Part shown: positions 15,437 through 23,416 of the stretch, in pieces
Numbering within the stretch: the first letter of the stretch is position 1
Layout: each line of letters begins with the position of its first letter
Assembly: GCA_000431315.1 (NCBI GenBank)
Contig: HF989700.1
Location: forward strand, 34,903 to 79,529
From: Brachyspira sp. CAG:484
GTDB taxonomy: Bacteria; Cyanobacteriota; Vampirovibrionia; Gastranaerophilales; Gastranaerophilaceae
Direction: 5' to 3'
DNA: 44,627 nt
Translations under genes and position numbers: made by a program
Notes under the pieces: model-generated
Seen by the model: the letters and a program-made list of their open reading frames with translations, nothing else
Databases searched by the model: none
Told to the model about the DNA's origin: nothing

Positions 15437-15799
15437 ATGGAGAATATGAGTTTAAAGAATTATGCCTACATCGGAGATGCTGTTTGGGAGCTGTTTATAC
15501 GTGAAAGAACGATAAAGCTTACAGATAATGCTAAGCAGCTTCATAAGCTGACAACTGATAAAGTAAAGGCATCTTATCAGGCTGAGCTATTGCATTTTTT
15601 AGAATCTGAACTTACAGAAGAGGAGCAGGAAATTGCCCGCCGCGGCAGAAATTTGTCTATTCCTGTTGCCCGGCGCCAAAATCAGTGCGAATACAGGCAG
15701 GCTACAGCCTTTGAAACTCTCATCGGCTGGTGGCATATTCATAACAGCAGTCGTTTATCGGCTGTTTTAGAACTTATTGACAAGCATTTAGTCTTTTAG
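15437..15799 (+). CDS. mrnC: Mini-ribonuclease III
   Basis: A 120-residue RNase III-type enzyme without the dsRNA-binding domain, which matures 23S rRNA ends in Firmicutes and cyanobacteria. Signature: YIGDAVWELFIRE (RNase III acidic motif with Asp), then ARRGRN and YRQATAFETLIGWW. The length is as expected for the family. No Shine-Dalgarno; TACATT lies 6 nt before the ATG. It overlaps the convergent gene by 12 bp. Confidence 0.9.
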   Translation: MENMSLKNYAYIGDAVWELFIRERTIKLTDNAKQLHKLTTDKVKASYQAELLHFLESELTEEEQEIARRGRNLSIPVARRQNQCEYRQATAFETLIGWWHIHNSSRLSAVLELIDKHLVF

Positions 15800-17086
15800 T
15801 TTTTCTTCTACGACTTCTCTGTTTTCATTGTTTACACTGACCAGATTTTTGTCTTTGTCAAATTCCAAAGTTAATCTGCCGTATTCAGGATGATTTTCTT
15901 CGTTATATCTTCTTATATAAGAGCCGTCTGATGAGTAATCAATGCTTTTTGACTCTTTGTTCGCATCGTCTTGTGAGAATTTTATTACGCCTTCCAATTT
16001 TTTGTCAGAATTATAATATGTTGTCTGGTAAGGTTTTCCGTCTTTAAATTCTCTGATATGGCATCCATCTGTTTCGTCAAAATATACACTTTTTGTCTGC
16101 TGGTCTTTGTTAAATTCATTTATTTCCCGAATATTTTTACCATCAAGACTCATAATATATGTAGTTTTGTTATCTCCGTTTTTAACGGTAATTGATTCAA
16201 TAGAATTATCAGAGCGCAGTTTCTTTTCCCCGTCAAGTGATGCTGCATCAGGGATTTCTACAAGTTCTGCCGGTTTTACATCAATGTTATCAGGAGTAAT
16301 TCCATAAATATTTTTTATTGGCTTATAGTTATAATTAAGGATTTTTTTTACTTTCCCATTTTCATAGTCGATGGACTTAAGCATGTTAAAGTTTCTATCA
16401 TATAAATCTACATATTGAATTTCATTTTTGTCATTTAGATAGTAGTTTTCCATGATACCTGTTTTTTTATCTGTAATCTTAACCCATTTAATTTTTCCGT
16501 TGTCTTCAAAGCCATTTTCTATAATTTTATCTTTTTCATCATCAAACATCTTTGTATAGGATAAAACACCTTCATTGAATGTAGTTTCTTTTGCAAGTTT
16601 ATTCGTTCCCGGCATAAACTCTTGTGTAACGGCGCTTGTAAATTTGTTGAATTTATACCCGAAAAAGTCTTTGCGTACCGGCATTCCTGTTGTATTATCG
16701 CGTTCAACAACAGAGGTTATATTTTTGTTTTCAGTATCAATATTATATTCTTTTGTTGTTTTTTCTCCTTTAACTACAATAGCTTCAAGTTTGCCTTCAC
16801 TATTTAGAATTTTTTCTCCAGATAGGGTTTCAACAGCATTTTCTTCTAAAGTAAGCGGGTTTGGAATATCGGTTAAAATTAAATTATCTATACTTTCAAG
16901 AGGTTTAAAAGCAGTATTATCATTTTTAACAATCGGCTTGTTATAATTAGCCATTGCTTCACTGCCGCTGAGATTGACCTGTGATGCCTCTTGTTTATTT
17001 AAATTTTCTTTAAATTTCTCTAAAAGATTTGTATTTCCCTGAAATCTTACCTGTCTGGCACTATTAAAATTAATTTTGTTAATCAT
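15788..17086 (-). CDS. F-x-G-motif protein with an internal duplication (unknown function)
   Basis: A 432-residue protein with no recognised family. The N terminus has INKINFNSARQVRFQGN (F15-x-G17), the motif shared with 7856-8845 and 42982-44526. No signal peptide or membrane segment. Residues about 88-130 and 284-326 are diverged copies (LSGEKILNSEGKLEAIVVKG against LDGEKKLRSDNSIESITVKN). Between and after them are Tyr/Asp-rich beta-hairpin-like repeats (for example DYENGKVKKILNYNY, DYSSDGSYIRRYNEEN) similar in style to RHS/MORN-like wrap repeats. AAGGAG precedes the ATG. Confidence 0.7.
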   Translation of the reverse strand: MINKINFNSARQVRFQGNTNLLEKFKENLNKQEASQVNLSGSEAMANYNKPIVKNDNTAFKPLESIDNLILTDIPNPLTLEENAVETLSGEKILNSEGKLEAIVVKGEKTTKEYNIDTENKNITSVVERDNTTGMPVRKDFFGYKFNKFTSAVTQEFMPGTNKLAKETTFNEGVLSYTKMFDDEKDKIIENGFEDNGKIKWVKITDKKTGIMENYYLNDKNEIQYVDLYDRNFNMLKSIDYENGKVKKILNYNYKPIKNIYGITPDNIDVKPAELVEIPDAASLDGEKKLRSDNSIESITVKNGDNKTTYIMSLDGKNIREINEFNKDQQTKSVYFDETDGCHIREFKDGKPYQTTYYNSDKKLEGVIKFSQDDANKESKSIDYSSDGSYIRRYNEENHPEYGRLTLEFDKDKNLVSVNNENREVVEEKLKD

Positions 17087-17158
17087 AAAAACTCCTTATT
17101 TTTATAATAACATAAAACCAGAACAAGAAAAAAATTGCTATAAAAAATAAAAAAGGTC

Positions 17159-17186
17159 TTTACAAAAAAAAATCAGCATGTAGAAT
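17159..17186 (+). promoter_or_regulatory. tRNA-Ala promoter
   Basis: TTTACA (17159-17164), 16 bp, TAGAAT (17181-17186); predicted start near 17193. Confidence 0.6.
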
Positions 17187-17218
17187 AAATATTGTGACAA
17201 ATAAATAAACGAACTCGT

Positions 17219-17294
17219 GGGGGTTTAGCTCAGCTGGTAGAGCACCTGCTTTGCACGCAGGGGGTCAGGAGTTCGAATCTCCTAACCTCCACCA
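17219..17294 (+). tRNA. tRNA-Ala (anticodon TGC)
   Basis: A 76-nt cloverleaf with encoded CCA. The acceptor GGGGGTT / AACCTCC includes the G3-U70 pair that is the alanine identity element. The anticodon loop is CTTTGCACG within stem CCTGC/GCAGG, and the T arm is AGGAG-TTCGAAT-CTCCT. It stands alone with its own promoter and terminator; no rRNA operon is nearby. Confidence 0.98.
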
Positions 17295-17321
17295 TTTCAT
17301 ACAAATAGAACTATTAGAAAC

Positions 17322-17343
17322 AGAGCCTTTAGGGCTCTTTTTT
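17322..17343 (+). terminator. tRNA-Ala terminator
   Basis: AGAGCC / GGCTCT stem with a 5-nt loop and six T. Confidence 0.8.
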
Positions 17344-17434
17344 AGTATTTCAAGACATTCATTTTTCTGTGCTTTTGTAGTTGCAATGAATTTGTCAAAT
17401 CCATATTCAGCAATCCCTTGTTTTGTAAACCTAA

Positions 17435-17893
17435 TCAGTTTTTCATGAGTTGCAAACGGTTCTGCAAAAGTTCATGTTTTGAGCTTAATAGTTTTCGATA
17501 ATCCCTAAACAATTCAAGCATTTGTCCGATTTGCCTTTTGTCAAAATAGACCTTGTTCACAGCTAATCGAGATTGCTTGCGTTCGTGCATAACCTGCTTT
17601 GCACGATAAACACAAAGTTTTTTGTTCTCACTCAAAGCACGCAAGAGTAAAGCACAAAAATAATAGCGTTTAAAGCCAGAAAAGGCAATTATTTCACAAA
17701 TGTTAGACGGAATTTTGCGACCGTTGCGGTCTGTTTCTTTAAAGAAAGAAGAAGTAAGTTTTTGTTGTAAGGTGTCTGGAGTACCTTTTTCAAAACATTC
17801 TTTCAGTAGCCTTTTATAGCTCATAATGCCAGAAGCTGTCATAGATAAAGGTTCATAAAATAAACCTCTGCGGATGTCTGGAAAGTGGTACAT
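17435..17893 (-). CDS. Unknown 152-residue basic protein
   Basis: No family recognised. It is basic, with Cys and Phe/Tyr rich helices (FSGFKRYYFCALLLRALSEN) and a C-terminal helical tail (MLELFRDYRKLLSSKHELLQ). A GAGGAG site precedes the ATG but lies in a hairpin. It sits in a small cluster of three unknown genes directly after tRNA-Ala, a common insertion place, though no integrase or att duplication was found. The 91 bases between the tRNA terminator and this gene hold nothing evident. Confidence 0.55.
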   Translation of the reverse strand: MYHFPDIRRGLFYEPLSMTASGIMSYKRLLKECFEKGTPDTLQQKLTSSFFKETDRNGRKIPSNICEIIAFSGFKRYYFCALLLRALSENKKLCVYRAKQVMHERKQSRLAVNKVYFDKRQIGQMLELFRDYRKLLSSKHELLQNRLQLMKN

Positions 17894-17899
17894 AAAAAT

Positions 17900-17935
17900 T
17901 CTCCTCTATTTGTATTTAAACAAATAAAAAGGAGA
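17900..17935 (-). promoter_or_regulatory. Hairpin covering the ribosome binding site of the 152-residue gene
   Basis: On the minus strand TCTCC-TTTT-TATTTGT, loop TTAAAT, ACAAATA-GA-GGAGA. The outer arm pairs the GGAG site (17901-17906) 7 nt before the ATG. It could repress translation or act as a weak terminator of the preceding gene. Confidence 0.45.
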
Positions 17936-17943
17936 GTTTAAAA

Positions 17944-18129
17944 TTATGATTCTTCAATATTAGAATTTCTGTTTCTTATTGTCTCTTTTGTTCCGTCATC
18001 CTCATTCATTTGAGGCATACTATTTTGAGCATGACGAGGAATTATAGGTGAATAATCACGAAAATAACGTTCACTAAATTCTCTTACTTCTCGTTCTGAA
18101 TTTTGTCGTTTTTTATAATCATCTGACAT
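17944..18129 (-). CDS. Unknown 61-residue hydrophilic protein
   Basis: Highly charged and probably disordered (DDYKKRQNSEREVREFSERY, then RNRNSNIEES). Starts 1 base after the stop of the membrane-protein gene upstream, so probably co-transcribed. The Shine-Dalgarno is poor (GGAG 11 nt away). Function unknown; its position and overlap suggest a partner of the membrane protein. Confidence 0.5.
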   Translation of the reverse strand: MSDDYKKRQNSEREVREFSERYFRDYSPIIPRHAQNSMPQMNEDDGTKETIRNRNSNIEES

Positions 18130-18130
18130 T

Positions 18131-18721
18131 TTAAATTATACTCCCTATACATGTTAATACTAACGAAATTACTGACATAATAACACAAATAATATAGATA
18201 TTAAAAGCCTGTGGAAAATTTCTTTTGTTTTCTTCTAAGTTATGATAATTAATCCGCACTGTTTTGTATAAACAAAAAACCATTTTGTTATAATAAACTT
18301 TTTCATCAGAGTTTTCTTGGATTGCAGAAACTGTTTTTAAAGGAAAATCAACTTGCAAAGTTAAAAAAGTTTTAAATGATTGTCCTTCGCAAATCATAAT
18401 AAGTAGATACAATAATAATCCGAAAGTTATAATAGCTAATAAAATACCAGTACCATTTAATATATTTATAGATTTAAGATATTCATTTTCAAAAAGGAAA
18501 GTAGCTATTGTAATTAAAAACCCTAACAAGACAGTGACAAGAGTGCTAAGGTTTGATAATTTAGCGTTAAAACTATCAAACTCACTATTGAAAAAACCAT
18601 AATATTGCAGATAAGTTTGATATAGCTCTTTTAAAAGTTCGACATTATCTATTTTAAGAATAATATTCTCTTTATCCTTTTCAATACATTCTTTTAAGTA
18701 TTCAATCGTAATATCAGCCAT
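18131..18721 (-). CDS. Unknown membrane protein, 196 residues
   Basis: N-terminal soluble helical part (1-50), two hydrophobic segments (about 57-75 LSTLVTVLLGFLITIATFLF and 86-107 LNGTGILLAIITFGLLLYLL), a cytosolic-looking linker, and a C-terminal segment (172-194 FNIYIICVIMSVISLVLTCI). The layout of a hairpin of two helices behind a helical N terminus is like small effector membrane proteins (SLATT-type) but no signature is certain. AGGTG lies 4 nt before ATG, with TATAAT further upstream. First gene of the three-gene cluster after tRNA-Ala. Confidence 0.6.
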   Translation of the reverse strand: MADITIEYLKECIEKDKENIILKIDNVELLKELYQTYLQYYGFFNSEFDSFNAKLSNLSTLVTVLLGFLITIATFLFENEYLKSINILNGTGILLAIITFGLLLYLLIMICEGQSFKTFLTLQVDFPLKTVSAIQENSDEKVYYNKMVFCLYKTVRINYHNLEENKRNFPQAFNIYIICVIMSVISLVLTCIGSII

Positions 18722-18860
18722 GCTTCACCTATAATCAACGTGTATATTATACCATATTACATAGTAAACAGTCAATTATAGACACCTTTCTATATAATGC
18801 AGTTTTTGCCTACAGGAGTTCAGGTAAATTTCTTTTTGTGTGTGGATAATTACCCTGTAT

Positions 18861-19973
18861 TTAGTCTAATTTTCTTTTAAAAGTCCAGCCAGCGAGTGAT
18901 AGTGTGGCTGCTGCTATTATTATTAAAGGTATCAGGTTTAGTAATACATCTTCAAATCCCATTCCTTTTAGAAAAATACCGCGTGTCAGAACCATAAAAA
19001 ATCGTATCGGGTTAATACACGTAAGGTATTGAAGGAAAACCGGCATGTCCTCTATCGGTGATATAAATCCTGATAATAAGATTGCCGGCATTTGGAATGT
19101 AATTACCCCTAATATAGCTTGCTGCTGTGTTTTACATATTGATGAGATACAAAGACCTACGCCAACTATTGATAAAAGTGATATTAGTATGGAAATCAAA
19201 AATACTATTACAGAACCCGCAAACGGAACTTTAAAACAGGTTATTACGATAACTGTCATTAAAGCTGTTAACCCCATTGCTATTATTAGTGGAGGAATTG
19301 TTTTTCCTAACAAAATTTCAAATGATGACAGCGGGCTTACTATGAGTTGGTCAAATGTACCAAGCTCCCTTTCTCTTGCAATAGATAGAGCTGTTAACAA
19401 GATAGTTATTACCAGTGCTAGCATTGATATTAAAACCGTTAAAAGATACCAACGGTATTCAAGGTTCGGGTTATACCAGTTTCTTATAACTGGTGTTATG
19501 ACAGCGCCTTTATTATGATTTACTTCAAGATTGTAGCTGTTGATTATCTGTGATGCGTAGCCTCCTGCTATTGATGCCGAATTTGTCTGTCGTCCATCTG
19601 TTATAATCAATACACTCACAGGTCTTTTGGCTTTGATATTTGTTGAAAAATTGTTATTGATGTATATTCCTATTTGAACTTTCTGTGTATCAAGTTTTTC
19701 TTTCAGTTCAGCTTCGTCCTGCGCATAATAAAATTTTCTGAAACGGGGAGAATTTTCAAATCGTGAAAGAAGTTCTCTTGATTCAACTGAATTATCTCGA
19801 TCAATTACTGCAACGTCAATATTTTTCACTTCCATAGTAATCGCATTTGCAAAAACCAGGAGCTGCAGGAGAGGAAGCGCAATAATAATGCCGCGGCTTT
19901 TAGGATCTTTCCATATAGTTATGAACTCTTTTTTTATAAGCGCAAAAACCCTTCTAAAAAAATCTCTAATCAT
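18861..19973 (-). CDS. ybhR: ABC-2 type permease (efflux), second subunit
   Basis: A 370-residue inner-membrane subunit: cytosolic N terminus with EFITIWKDPKSRGIII, one helix, a large periplasmic domain, then five helices including the conserved FQMPAILLSGFISPIEDMP and IARERELGTFDQLIVSPLS region of ABC-2 permeases. It forms the export pore with the adjacent homologue and the double ATPase; the start overlaps the previous stop by 4 bp (ATGA). Order and family match ybhR of Escherichia coli, which with YbhS, YbhF and YbhG exports antibiotics or cations. Last gene of the operon. Confidence 0.85.
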   Translation of the reverse strand: MIRDFFRRVFALIKKEFITIWKDPKSRGIIIALPLLQLLVFANAITMEVKNIDVAVIDRDNSVESRELLSRFENSPRFRKFYYAQDEAELKEKLDTQKVQIGIYINNNFSTNIKAKRPVSVLIITDGRQTNSASIAGGYASQIINSYNLEVNHNKGAVITPVIRNWYNPNLEYRWYLLTVLISMLALVITILLTALSIARERELGTFDQLIVSPLSSFEILLGKTIPPLIIAMGLTALMTVIVITCFKVPFAGSVIVFLISILISLLSIVGVGLCISSICKTQQQAILGVITFQMPAILLSGFISPIEDMPVFLQYLTCINPIRFFMVLTRGIFLKGMGFEDVLLNLIPLIIIAAATLSLAGWTFKRKLD

Positions 19974-21079
19974 TTTGGCAGCCTCATATCAGTTTTCTTG
20001 TATACTATTGCAAAAAGCAGTAAGCCAAGTATTGTAAGAAAAAGTGAATTTATAATAACAATTTCCCACACTGTTCCTGCCATAAATTCACTTTCTATAA
20101 AAGTTATATAGTATCTTGGCGGAAGGATTCTTGTCAGTTGCTGGAAAAATACAGGCATTGAATTTATAGGAAACATAAGACCGGATAAGAGCATCGCCGG
20201 TAGAAATCCAAGACCGAGCGAGATCTGGCTTGCGAGGAACTGATTTTTGCAAATTGTTGAAATTAAAAGTCCTATACCCAGTGATGTAAATAAGAATAAG
20301 GAGCTTACTGCAAAAAGTACAAGGTAGCTTCCCCTAAACGGTATATGAAAAACTCCTACACACATAAATACACTGAATGCCATAGAGCTTATACCAAGTA
20401 TAAAATATGGAATGTATTTTCCTAAAACTATATCAATTTTTTTTACTCTTGTACTTAAAAGGGCTTCCATAGTTCCTCGCTCCCATTCTCTTGCAATGAC
20501 AAGCGCAGTCAGCAGAATACCGATTAGTGTCATTGTTATGGCAATTGAGCCAGGGAGGATAAAATAGTGACTGTTTAAATCCTGATTGTACCATGTTCTT
20601 ATTTCCGGCGTAATCAGTTGTTTTGCTGCAAGATACCTGAATTTGCCTGTCATAAGCCACTGATTTAAAATTTGCATAGAATAATTTTGTACGTAATTTG
20701 CCGTATTAACTTCAGTTCCGTCAGTGACAATAAGAACTTCTGCATTCTCATTACGCGAAAGTTTTGTAGAAAAATCATTTGGAATTATGACAGCTCCTTT
20801 TAGCCTTGAACGGACAATAGCTTCTGTGAGTTCATTTTCATTATCATAAACTGATGAATTTATGTATTTGCTGTGCCCGAATGATTTTACGAGAGTTGCT
20901 ATTTCCGGATTGGCATCATCATTTTTGATTCCGATTTTAACTTTTACGGTATCCATATTTATGCCATACATATAGATTAAAATTGAAATCAAAGGCAGAA
21001 TAAATGCTATGATTATACTGCTTGGATCTCTGAGGATTTGTAATGTTTCTTTTTTTATTAAGGCTGCTAAAATTTTCAT
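19970..21079 (-). CDS. ybhS: ABC-2 type permease (efflux), first subunit
   Basis: A 369-residue inner-membrane protein similar in layout to its neighbour: KKETLQILRDPSSIIIAFIL at the N terminus, periplasmic domain, then ALVIAREWERGTMEALLSTR and LGFLPAMLLSGLMFPINSMP. Two related permeases make a heterodimeric pore. Overlaps both neighbours by 4 bp, so translation is coupled. Confidence 0.85.
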   Translation of the reverse strand: MKILAALIKKETLQILRDPSSIIIAFILPLISILIYMYGINMDTVKVKIGIKNDDANPEIATLVKSFGHSKYINSSVYDNENELTEAIVRSRLKGAVIIPNDFSTKLSRNENAEVLIVTDGTEVNTANYVQNYSMQILNQWLMTGKFRYLAAKQLITPEIRTWYNQDLNSHYFILPGSIAITMTLIGILLTALVIAREWERGTMEALLSTRVKKIDIVLGKYIPYFILGISSMAFSVFMCVGVFHIPFRGSYLVLFAVSSLFLFTSLGIGLLISTICKNQFLASQISLGLGFLPAMLLSGLMFPINSMPVFFQQLTRILPPRYYITFIESEFMAGTVWEIVIINSLFLTILGLLLFAIVYKKTDMRLPK

Positions 21080-22560
21080 CTTTTTTCAGACTCCTTAATA
21101 ATTGTTATAAATGTATCTTCCATATTGTCGGAATGAGCCTGATTTTTAAGTTCCTGAGGTGTTCCGACTGCAATGGTTTCTCCCTTATAAAAAAGGCTTA
21201 TTCTGTCACAGTATTCTGCTTCATCCATAAAGTGTGTTGTAACAAGGATTGTAACTCCTTTTTTTGCAAGAGATGTTATGTGATTCCAAAAATCTTTGCG
21301 GGTTACAACATCAACTCCTGAAGTTGGTTCATCAAGAAACAAAATCGGAGGGTTGTGGATTAGAGCACAAGCCATGGATAATCTCTGTTTAAAACCAAGC
21401 GGCAAATCTTCTGACTTTTGATTTTCAATATCTGAAAAACCAAAAACTTTAATAATATCTTCAATACGCTGTTTTCTTTCTGATAATTTTAAGCCGTATA
21501 CCGCAGCAAAAAATTCCAGATTTTGCCGGACTGTAAGGCTGCCGTAAAGTGAAAATTTTTGTGCCATGTAGCCCAGATTTGCGCGGGCTTTCTCTGGATT
21601 TTGGCGAATGTCGATACCCATAAGCCGGGCTGTTCCGTTTGTAGGTTTTGCAAGTCCGCACATCATTTTGAATGAGGTAGATTTTCCTGCTCCGTTAGGA
21701 CCTAACAGACCAAAGATTTCTCCTTTGCGGATACAGAAGGAATTGTTTTTTACTGCATAAAAATTACCGTATTTTTTTTCAAGATTATCAGCTTCAACTG
21801 TATATTCTATATTAGTTTCATGAGGAGTATAATTTTCTGCAATCATTGACTTTTCTTTTTTGTACCCGCCCATCAAATCAATAACTTTTTCTTCGAACTC
21901 CTGTGATGTTGCTGCTAAATTATGCGGTTTACCGTTGTAAATTACGCGTCCTTTGTCAAGAACGACTGCTGTATCAAAGCTGTGAGCTTCATCCAGATAA
22001 GCAGTTGACCATAGTACAGTTGTTTCCGGTGTAATGAATTCTCTTACCATCTTCATTAAATCTCTTCTGGAAATTGGATCAACACCTACAGAAGGCTCAT
22101 CCAGTACCAGAAAATCAGGTGAACCTAATAGAGTACAGGCAAGTCCGAGTTTCTGCTTCATCCCTCCTGAGAGTGCACCTGCCAGCCTGTCCTGAAAAGG
22201 TTTTAGGCTTGTAAATTCAAGCAGTTTTTCAAAATCATGCGGAACTTCTTTTAAATCCGCATACAGCCTGAGGTTTTCGATAACTGTTAAATCTTCATAA
22301 AGACCAAACTTTTGCGGCATATAGCCTGTTTTGGGATTGAGTAAAGCTTTCTGGGTTGAAGGGTTAAGCCCGAGAGTTGAAATTTCGCCTTTGTCCGGCA
22401 GCAGCAGCCCTGTGACAAGTCTTATCAATGTTGTTTTTCCCGCTCCGTCTGCTCCGATAAGCCCTGTTATTTTGCCTTTCTCAATGCCCAGAGAAAGATT
22501 GTCAATTGCAGTTGTTGAGCCGAAAGTTTTTATTAAATTTTTAATTTCTACTGTGTTCAT
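21076..22560 (-). CDS. ybhF: Double ABC ATPase of the efflux system (YbhF type)
   Basis: Two complete ABC domains in one chain of about 494 residues. Domain 1 has Walker A GADGAGKTT and signature LSGGMKQKLGL with LVLDEPSVGVDP; domain 2 has GPNGAGKST, LPLGFKQRLSMA and LFLDEPTSGVDV. GADGAGKT in domain 1 and LPLGF in place of LSGGQ in domain 2 are the usual features of the YbhF group. The start is set at MNTVEIKNLIK (22560); an ATG 12 bases upstream (22572) is also possible. It energises the two permeases. Confidence 0.88.
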   Translation of the reverse strand: MNTVEIKNLIKTFGSTTAIDNLSLGIEKGKITGLIGADGAGKTTLIRLVTGLLLPDKGEISTLGLNPSTQKALLNPKTGYMPQKFGLYEDLTVIENLRLYADLKEVPHDFEKLLEFTSLKPFQDRLAGALSGGMKQKLGLACTLLGSPDFLVLDEPSVGVDPISRRDLMKMVREFITPETTVLWSTAYLDEAHSFDTAVVLDKGRVIYNGKPHNLAATSQEFEEKVIDLMGGYKKEKSMIAENYTPHETNIEYTVEADNLEKKYGNFYAVKNNSFCIRKGEIFGLLGPNGAGKSTSFKMMCGLAKPTNGTARLMGIDIRQNPEKARANLGYMAQKFSLYGSLTVRQNLEFFAAVYGLKLSERKQRIEDIIKVFGFSDIENQKSEDLPLGFKQRLSMACALIHNPPILFLDEPTSGVDVVTRKDFWNHITSLAKKGVTILVTTHFMDEAEYCDRISLFYKGETIAVGTPQELKNQAHSDNMEDTFITIIKESEKR

Positions 22561-23416
22561 CAGAATTGTCATCTGCTCCGGTTAGATTAATTTTTATTGT
22601 AGTAGGCATGCCTTGACGTAAATATTCATCTATATCGTCAACATAAACTCTTATTCTGTAAACGAGGCTTGTTCTTAAATCTGTTGATTGAACAGTTTTG
22701 GGCGTAAATTCTGCTACCGGAGAAATATAGCCGATATAACCCTGATATTCCCGCTGTTTGCCGGTTGCCGGATTGATACTGTCAGTTAATACGCGTGCCT
22801 TCTGCCCGTATTTTACATTCCCTAAGTCCGCTTCGTTTATATATGCTCTAATCCAGACAGGTTTTGTTTTGGAAATGGTATATACTGTTTGTCCTTTAAC
22901 AACTGTTGCTCCCGGCTCCTGAACACGTACGGTAACAGTTCCTTCTTCGGGTGCATAAATTTTTGTATAATCAAGTTGATTTTGACTAAAAGTTTTTTGT
23001 GCCAGAGCAGCTTCATAATCCCCCTTTGCCTTATCTTTGTTATTTAATAGTGTTTCGCAGTCCTGCGGTGATACTATGTTATCTGCACACAATGGAAGCT
23101 GGCGTTCATATTTTGATGCTGCATCATTACTAAGAGCAAGAGTTTTACTCACTTCGGCCGCAGCTTTCTGAAGATTTGAACGGTAATCTTTATCATCCAG
23201 TACTGCAATCAGTTCACCTTTTTTAACGCTGTCACCTTCTTCTTTCAGCATTTTCAATATCTGCCCGCCAACCTGAAAACTCATATCAACCTGACGGATT
23301 TCAATATTCCCGTAAAGTGTAAGTTCATTCGGATTTTTTTTACTGCGTGTTAAAAAGCAGGTACTAGCTGCAATTATTACAATAAGCAGTATAATTACCG
23401 CTGATTTTTTCTTCAT
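22541..23416 (-). CDS. ybhG: HlyD-family periplasmic adaptor (YbhG type)
   Basis: A 291-residue membrane-fusion protein with an N-terminal anchor (KSAVIILLIVIIAASTCFL), the lipoyl-like half-motif (GGQILKMLKEEGDSVKKGEL), a coiled-coil hairpin (KDKAKGDYEAALAQKTFSQN), and the beta-barrel (GTVTVRVQEPGATVVKGQTV). Connects the inner-membrane pump to the outer-membrane channel encoded just upstream. Overlaps the TolC-like gene by 4 bp and the ATPase by at least 20 bp. Confidence 0.88.
   Translation of the reverse strand: MKKKSAVIILLIVIIAASTCFLTRSKKNPNELTLYGNIEIRQVDMSFQVGGQILKMLKEEGDSVKKGELIAVLDDKDYRSNLQKAAAEVSKTLALSNDAASKYERQLPLCADNIVSPQDCETLLNNKDKAKGDYEAALAQKTFSQNQLDYTKIYAPEEGTVTVRVQEPGATVVKGQTVYTISKTKPVWIRAYINEADLGNVKYGQKARVLTDSINPATGKQREYQGYIGYISPVAEFTPKTVQSTDLRTSLVYRIRVYVDDIDEYLRQGMPTTIKINLTGADDNSDEHSRN

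Noticed and set aside
17219..18830. Integrated island between tRNA-Ala and a possible att copy near 18815
   Set aside because: The only match to the tRNA T arm is the 9-base CAGGAGTTC, with no integrase gene and no longer duplication.
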